Assembly: GCA_934101235.1 (NCBI GenBank)
Contig: CAKORH010000071.1
Coordinates: forward strand, 1 to 5,612
Source of the DNA: an uncultured Bacilli bacterium
GTDB taxonomy: Bacteria; Bacillota_I; Bacilli_A; RF39; UBA660
Direction: 5' to 3'
Length of the DNA stretch: 5,612 bases
The notes beneath the pieces are model-generated. The model saw nothing but the letters and a program-made list of their open reading frames with translations, searched no databases and had not been told where the DNA came from. A program made the translations under genes and the position numbers. This document shows, one piece after another, positions 1 through 3,139 of the stretch (positions are counted from its first letter, which is position 1; each line of letters begins with the position of its first letter).

Positions 1-1
1 T

Positions 2-55
2 TATGTAGAAACTGAGTGCAAACCAATGATAATTGCTGTAATTCAAGAAGTCTAA
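2..55 (+). CDS. C-terminal end of an unidentified upstream gene (partial)
   Basis: Reading from base 2 gives an open frame of 17 codons, ending in IIAVIQEV and a TAA at 53-55. The gene's start lies outside the window. The stop codon directly abuts a hairpin with a T-run, as expected at the natural end of a gene, and the other two frames are less gene-like. The visible tail has a hydrophobic stretch rich in Ile and Val, like a final beta strand or helix, but it is too short to name a family. A terminator and a fresh promoter separate it from the next gene, so it is probably not in the same operon as the secretion genes. Whether it belongs to the secretion locus cannot be told. Confidence 0.5.
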   Translation, partial: YVETECKPMIIAVIQEV

Positions 56-74
56 GAAATTAGATTTCTTTTTT
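54..74 (+). terminator. Small AT-rich intrinsic terminator after the upstream gene
   Basis: A perfect 7-bp stem pairs AAGAAAT (54-60) with ATTTCTT (64-70) around a TAG loop, and the T-run continues to 74. The stem overlaps the stop codon of the upstream gene. It has only one G-C pair, so it is weak by textbook standards, but its position between a stop codon and a new promoter supports the call. Confidence 0.5.
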
Positions 75-83
75 AATTCATAA

Positions 84-113
84 TTTACTAAATAGGGTTT
101 AACGTGGTATAAT
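84..113 (+). promoter_or_regulatory. Extended -10 promoter of esaB
   Basis: A perfect TATAAT lies at 108-113, preceded by TGG (105-107), which makes an extended -10 element. A -35-like TTTACT (84-89) matches TTGACA at four of six positions with an 18-bp spacer. The ATG of esaB follows 24 bases after the -10 box, so the 5' leader is short. The stretch just upstream of the -10 (TAGGGTTTAA) resembles the one at the second promoter of this window (TAGGGGTAAA). Confidence 0.65.
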
Positions 114-137
114 CGTTTTAGAATCGGGGATGATTTA

Positions 138-395
138 ATGTTAAATAAATACCTAATAAATGTAATAGTGCCAATTATAGAATTAGATTTTGATGTATAC
201 ATTCCAAATAATAAAAAAGTAGGAACAATAAAAACACATATTTTAAGTGCTATTAGGGAAGAATCTAATAATTCTTTTAATAAAAATATTAATGATATTA
301 GAATTATTGATAGAGATAGTGGTAAAGAATTTGATAATAACGTCTTAGTAAAAGATTCGGGAATAAAAAATGGCAGTAAAATTGTTATTATTTAA
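138..395 (+). CDS. esaB: EsaB/YukD-type ubiquitin-like protein of the type VII secretion system
   Basis: This 85-residue protein has the size and pattern of the EsaB/YukD family, a ubiquitin-like fold found in most Bacillota type VII secretion loci. An N-terminal strand (KYLINVIVPI, residues 4-13) leads to a second hydrophobic strand with the motif VYIPNN (20-25). A helix follows (about 28-45), then IRIID (54-58) and a final G-S-K-I-V-I-I strand (79-85). Family members are small cytoplasmic proteins needed for, or modulating, secretion. They lack the C-terminal di-glycine used for conjugation, and this one ends in Ile-Ile without it. The ATG at 138 is supported by a GGGGA (126-130) and a promoter immediately upstream. 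An EssC gene 2.7 kb downstream on the same strand supports the assignment. The name is inferred from size, fold pattern and context. Confidence 0.8.
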   Translation: MLNKYLINVIVPIIELDFDVYIPNNKKVGTIKTHILSAIREESNNSFNKNINDIRIIDRDSGKEFDNNVLVKDSGIKNGSKIVII

Positions 396-400
396 GGGCT

Positions 401-541
401 GATAAAGTGACAATGCCTGATAGTATAAGAGAAACAGTTCAAAATCTTGTTAATTATGCATATAGAAAAGCAGGTAATCCTAGTGCAGTTCCACCTCTAA
501 CAATTAATGATGAAGTTTTAGCAATTATTAATGGTCAATAA
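401..541 (+). pseudogene. Orphan copy of the C-terminal module of the 387-residue protein (remnant or mini-gene)
   Basis: The 46 codons from 401 to 538, with TAA at 539-541, encode nearly the same sequence as the last 45 codons of the gene at 1773-2936 (2799-2933, stop 2934-2936). By hand alignment there are 14 substitutions in 138 bases plus one inserted AAT codon (506-508). The frame is intact. Six substitutions are silent and eight change amino acids, giving six residue changes. Similarity starts 6 bases after the esaB stop, with no trace of the N-terminal part or linker. It could be the tail of a deleted or recombined gene. Alternatively it may be translated: AAGGG (394-398) lies 8 bases before a GTG at 407, which would give a 44-residue peptide coupled to esaB. 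An ATG at 413 is a second option but is poorly spaced. The remnant reading is favoured, but an intact frame leaves the question open. Confidence 0.7.
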
Positions 542-612
542 TTAAAATACTATAAAAAGTTTTTAAAAATCATTAAATTAATAATTAAGTGTCAAGTGGT
601 TTACAGTTATCG
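542..612 (+). other. Gene-free AT-rich spacer
   Basis: Between the orphan module's stop and the second promoter there is no convincing open frame, RNA gene or terminator. Runs of A and T (for example 555-569) could form only trivial hairpins. A TTTACA at 600-605 looks like a good -35 box but has no -10 box at usable spacing. Its sequence is unrelated to the region after the full-length copy at 2936, so similarity between the two copies ends at the stop codon. Confidence 0.5.
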
Positions 613-642
613 TAGAATTTTTTTAGGGGTAAATGTTATAAT
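613..642 (+). promoter_or_regulatory. Extended -10 promoter of the three-gene cassette
   Basis: A perfect TATAAT (637-642) is preceded by TGT (634-636), giving a TGnTATAAT extended -10 element. The -35 region is weak: TAGAAT (613-618, 18-bp spacer) matches the consensus at only three positions, which fits a promoter that relies on its extended -10. TAGGGGTAAA just upstream echoes the same interval of the esaB promoter. This spacing puts the likely transcript start near 649-650, at the foot of the leader hairpin. Confidence 0.65.
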
Positions 643-646
643 ACTT

Positions 647-683
647 TTAAGGTATGGATGCCTTAATTATTATTCATAATAAT
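647..683 (+). promoter_or_regulatory. Two adjacent hairpins in the 5' leader
   Basis: TTAAGG (647-652) pairs with CCTTAA (661-666). Adding a T-G and an A-T pair inside gives 8 bp around a TGGA loop. Directly after it, ATTATTA (666-672) pairs with TAATAAT (677-683) around TTCA; the two stems compete for A666. No T-run follows, so these are not terminators. The first hairpin would sit at or within a few bases of the transcript's 5' end, where such structures can protect mRNA from decay. The second ends six bases before the Shine-Dalgarno site. A regulatory or stabilising role is inference. Confidence 0.4.
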
Positions 684-703
684 AAAAGAAGGAGGAGATT
701 TTT

Positions 704-1315
704 GTGAATGATATTAATGTAAGTGACCTAGATCAGGGTTATGAAAAATGTAAGGAGTTAAGCACTATTTCATCAACAAATGGTGAAAATTTGTTAAGTA
801 GTTTATCTTCAAATATAGCTAGTTTAAAAAGCCACTGGATTAGTACAGATGCTACTGCACATATTAATAATTTAATTAGTGTTTATAGAGGATTAGATAC
901 TTTAATAAATGATGCATTATCTGTTACACATGATGCGGCAGAAAAAATTATACGTATTCAACGAGTAAGAAGTGCTAATGCCAGTGGAAGCGGAATAGTT
1001 GGAGAAAGTTTACCATCATCAAAAACATTTAATACGATAGCAGAAGCAGAGCCAACTACAAGATACTATGTAGATGCGGGAGCATTAACAGATTTAACAA
1101 CACTACAAGATATATTTACTGAATACAAAACTTTCTTAGATAAATTTACAACAGCAAAAGATGAATTACTATCAAATTGGTTAGCCGGTGCTAATAGAGA
1201 ACAAGCAGTAAGTACGTTTGAAACATTTAACGACGATACAGCTAAGTATACTGATTACTTTAATAGAGCAATTGAAAATTTAAGCAAGGCTACAAACAAT
1301 ATTTCTCAAATATAG
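704..1315 (+). CDS. Tandem WXG100-like protein, candidate type VII secretion substrate
   Basis: This 203-residue, largely helical protein reads as two WXG100-like units joined by a linker. The first unit (about 1-88) has a Trp in the helix-turn position (SHWISTDA, W45), flanked by two amphipathic helices. The second (about 122-203) has NWLAGANREQAV (W159, G162) at the matching position, followed by a helix to the C-terminus. The segment between (about 89-121) is rich in Ser, Gly and Pro. WXG100 proteins are normally about 100 residues, form two-helix hairpins, dimerise, and are exported by EssC-type ATPases. A covalent tandem could act as an internal dimer. Neither turn is an exact W-x-G, so the family call is by pattern. 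Translation starts at GTG 704, supported by AAGGAGG (689-695) eight bases upstream; the ATG at 708 is out of frame. It is first in a cassette with 1324-1776 and 1773-2936. Confidence 0.65.
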   Translation: MNDINVSDLDQGYEKCKELSTISSTNGENLLSSLSSNIASLKSHWISTDATAHINNLISVYRGLDTLINDALSVTHDAAEKIIRIQRVRSANASGSGIVGESLPSSKTFNTIAEAEPTTRYYVDAGALTDLTTLQDIFTEYKTFLDKFTTAKDELLSNWLAGANREQAVSTFETFNDDTAKYTDYFNRAIENLSKATNNISQI

Positions 1316-1323
1316 AGGTTTAA

Positions 1324-1776
1324 ATGAATAATTGTCCTACACCGGATGTACTTCAAGATTGGATTAATAAGCGTGCAATCTATCGTAATTTGTATACACA
1401 AGCCATTGAGGAAGAAAAAAAAGCAAATTTAGCTAAAAAAAATTTTCAAAATCTTGTCAATAATTTAAATACTTTAGACCCAGGAGGAAACTTAAGTGAA
1501 GCACAAGCAAATTTAGCCACTGCCAATACAAATTTAATAATTGATAAAGGATATTATGATAATTTAAGTGGAAATTTGGGAGGAGGATTGCTTGTCAATC
1601 TTGTCAGTGATGTTAATGAAAGCGCTAATGCTTTTCAATCATTATCTACCGCTGCTGCGGAACGATTAGAATACTATACTAATCTTGAAAAAATTTGCCA
1701 TCAACATGTACAAGAGTCATACACGAATTGGGTTTATTATAATTCGGCAATAGGAGGATGTGATATAAGTTCATGA
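1324..1776 (+). CDS. Small helical protein of the secretion cassette, function unknown
   Basis: I do not recognise a family for this 150-residue protein. It appears almost wholly helical: a charged, Lys/Glu/Ala-rich helix with coiled-coil character (about 15-50), a Pro-Gly-Gly break (53-55), a second Ala/Asn-rich helix (58-82), a Gly-rich loop (83-88), and a long third helix (about 92-140). The tail carries TNWVYYNSAIGG. There is no signal peptide and no membrane segment. It has three Cys (C4, C125, C146). Size, helicity and position suggest a WXG100-like or LXG-chaperone-like partner of the proteins on either side, but this is inference from context. The ATG lies 8 bases after the preceding stop, and AGAGG (1314-1318) overlaps that stop, so the two genes are translationally coupled. 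Its TGA (1774-1776) overlaps the next ATG by 4 bases (ATGA). Confidence 0.75.
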   Translation: MNNCPTPDVLQDWINKRAIYRNLYTQAIEEEKKANLAKKNFQNLVNNLNTLDPGGNLSEAQANLATANTNLIIDKGYYDNLSGNLGGGLLVNLVSDVNESANAFQSLSTAAAERLEYYTNLEKICHQHVQESYTNWVYYNSAIGGCDISS

Positions 1777-2936
1777 GCGAAGTAGGTTTAAAAGGTTTTT
1801 ATTATAATGAAGCTAAAGTTACGGCTGGATGTGCTGGTATAAATAATGCTGAAGATAATTTGCAAAATATTAATTTATCTACTTTAACATCATTGGAAAA
1901 TGCCACTAATTTTCCTGAATTTAGCGAAATAGCAGGTGGCAGTTCATATTTAGATAAAATAAAAACATATCTTCCTAATGCTTGCAATAATATTAGCGAA
2001 TTACAAAATATAATTGCTGCCGTCATGGTAAGTTTAGGAATTGCTCAAACGACAGAAGATGCTAAAGAAATTAAATCTTTTGATATTACAAATGGATCTT
2101 CAGTTCAACTTGATGAAAAAGGCTTATGTGACATCTTAGATGCCGTATATGATGGTATGTATGGTAGTGTTGATGAAGTAAGATTCAAAAATTTAGTAAC
2201 TAAATATGGCTATGCCATAGCTCATACTGTAATGCGTCAAAAAGGCGAGCTCGAAAAGATTTATGGGAACGATGTCGAAGTTCTTAAAAAGAATAACATT
2301 CCTGATCATATAATTGATGAAATAAAAAATGATATAAAGGGTGGAAATGACCTTAGAGTTTATCCTACTGATTCATATTATAGCTATGAAAACATGATAA
2401 ATGATGCTAGTTATTATGTTAAAATTGCAAATCTATTAATTAATAATGGTGCTCAAGCACAAGAAGCGCTTAAAGGTTATAGTGAAAAAGACAAATTAGT
2501 TGCACAAAATTTACTTGATAAATATTGGAAGCATAATCCTGATGGTTTACAAGTTAACGATCAAATTTGTGAAGATTTACTTAAAAATGGGAATCTTACG
2601 GCAAATTCTAAATCTGCAACTTCAGAAAATTCAACTGTAACAGCTCCTGTAACAAATGAACCGGCATCATCATCTACTGCTAATCCATCTAGTCCTGCAA
2701 TGTCTGCTTCAACTTCAAATTCTACACCACCTGCGGCCCCTACAATTACCCCAGACGAAATTCTTAAATATGCAAATGCGAGTATTAGAGTTGGTAAAGA
2801 TAAAGTTGCAATGCCTGATAGTGTAAGAAGCACAGTTCAAAATCTGGTTAATTATGCATTTAGAAAAGCAGGCGATCCTAGTGCAGTTCAACCCTTAACA
2901 ATTGATGAAGTTTTAGCAATTATTAATGGGCAATAA
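1773..2936 (+). CDS. Modular protein with Ser/Thr/Pro linker and repeated C-terminal module, candidate secreted effector
   Basis: I cannot assign this 387-residue protein to a named family. It has three parts. Residues 1-274 are a mostly helical region with no signal peptide or clear membrane span; its first 100 residues could be a divergent type VII targeting region, though no LXG or WXG motif is visible. Residues about 275-325 are a low-complexity linker of Ser, Thr, Pro, Ala and Asn, typical of surface or secreted proteins. Residues 326-387 form a small helical module (from TPDEILKYAN to LAIINGQ) whose last 45 residues recur in the orphan copy at 401-541. The start overlaps the previous stop as ATGA. 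AGGAGG (1752-1757) is 15 bases away and is followed immediately by a dead-end ATG-TGA (1758-1763), so initiation probably depends on coupling. Secretion by the neighbouring EssC machine is inferred from context. Confidence 0.75.
   Translation: MSEVGLKGFYYNEAKVTAGCAGINNAEDNLQNINLSTLTSLENATNFPEFSEIAGGSSYLDKIKTYLPNACNNISELQNIIAAVMVSLGIAQTTEDAKEIKSFDITNGSSVQLDEKGLCDILDAVYDGMYGSVDEVRFKNLVTKYGYAIAHTVMRQKGELEKIYGNDVEVLKKNNIPDHIIDEIKNDIKGGNDLRVYPTDSYYSYENMINDASYYVKIANLLINNGAQAQEALKGYSEKDKLVAQNLLDKYWKHNPDGLQVNDQICEDLLKNGNLTANSKSATSENSTVTAPVTNEPASSSTANPSSPAMSASTSNSTPPAAPTITPDEILKYANASIRVGKDKVAMPDSVRSTVQNLVNYAFRKAGDPSAVQPLTIDEVLAIINGQ
2799..2936 (+). repeat. Direct repeat: second copy of the C-terminal module
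   Basis: This is the 3' end of the 387-residue gene, matching 401-541 at about 90% of bases. The longest exact run is 27 bases, 2903-2929 against 507-533. The two copies are in the same orientation, 2,398 bp apart start to start, and bracket the three-gene cassette with its promoter. Similarity stops sharply at the stop codon on one side and at the Asp codon 343 on the other. Confidence 0.75.
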
Positions 2937-2946
2937 AAAGCCAGTT

Positions 2947-2996
2947 CATAATATATTAAACATTATGTAATTTTAAATTTTGCAATTAAAATTTAA
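2947..2996 (+). other. Two AT-rich hairpins after the cassette
   Basis: CATAAT (2947-2952) pairs with ATTATG (2962-2967), and TTAAATTTT (2973-2981) pairs perfectly with AAAATTTAA (2988-2996) around GCAATT. Neither is followed by a T-run. They lie between the last cassette stop and the stronger terminator hairpin, so they probably only add structure to the transcript's 3' end. In such AT-rich sequence part of this may be chance. Confidence 0.3.
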
Positions 2997-3007
2997 TTAA
3001 GAAAGAT

Positions 3008-3047
3008 AAAAAAAGAATCGACAAACATTCTTTTTTTATTTTTTTAC
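3008..3047 (+). terminator. Intrinsic terminator of the three-gene cassette
   Basis: An 11-bp perfect stem pairs A3008-T3018 (seven A then GAAT) with A3027-T3037 (ATTC then seven T) around the loop CGACAAAC. A further T-rich tract follows immediately. It lies 71 bp after the last stop and ends transcription ahead of the essC promoter. Because the left arm is an A-run it could also work on the other strand, but no gene is seen there. Confidence 0.75.
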
Positions 3048-3100
3048 AAAATTTAATCTTTTTTTTAAAAAAATTTGCTCTTTTTATTTTTTTTTAAGTG

Positions 3101-3132
3101 TAGTATAATTTTTATAGTATAAAATAAAGGAG
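3101..3132 (+). promoter_or_regulatory. Promoter and ribosome binding site of essC
   Basis: TATAAT at 3104-3109 is a perfect -10 box. No good -35 is visible in the T-rich tract upstream (3081-3095), and the exact TGn extension of the other two promoters is absent. The octamer TAGTATAA occurs twice, at 3101-3108 and 3115-3122, so a second -10-like TATAAA overlaps 3118-3123. AGGAG (3128-3132) lies seven bases before the ATG at 3140 and fixes that start. A separate promoter after a terminator implies that essC can be transcribed independently of the cassette. Confidence 0.5.
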
Positions 3133-3139
3133 AGTAATT

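Noticed and set aside
600..605. TTTACA as a -35 box
   Set aside because: It matches the consensus at five of six positions, but the TATAAT at 637 is 31 bases downstream, too far for a sigma-A spacer, and no -10 box lies at 16-18 bases.
1752..1763. AGGAGG followed at once by ATG-TGA, a possible start or leader peptide
   Set aside because: The ATG at 1758 is in frame with the next gene but is followed directly by TGA, and there is no spacing between the Shine-Dalgarno and this ATG. It cannot be the gene's start.
1802..2026. 74-codon open frame on the minus strand
   Set aside because: It lies wholly inside the 387-residue gene on the opposite strand, has no ribosome binding site or promoter, and its sequence is what reverse reading of an AT-rich gene produces.
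2561..2833. 90-codon open frame on the minus strand
   Set aside because: It is antisense to the Ser/Thr/Pro linker region. Its hydrophobic, Val/Ala/Gly-rich product is the complement of that low-complexity stretch, not a membrane protein.
3059..3073. T-run followed by A-run as an additional terminator
   Set aside because: The T8-A7 palindrome has no G-C pair and no loop and lies just before the essC promoter. It is more simply AT-rich promoter DNA.
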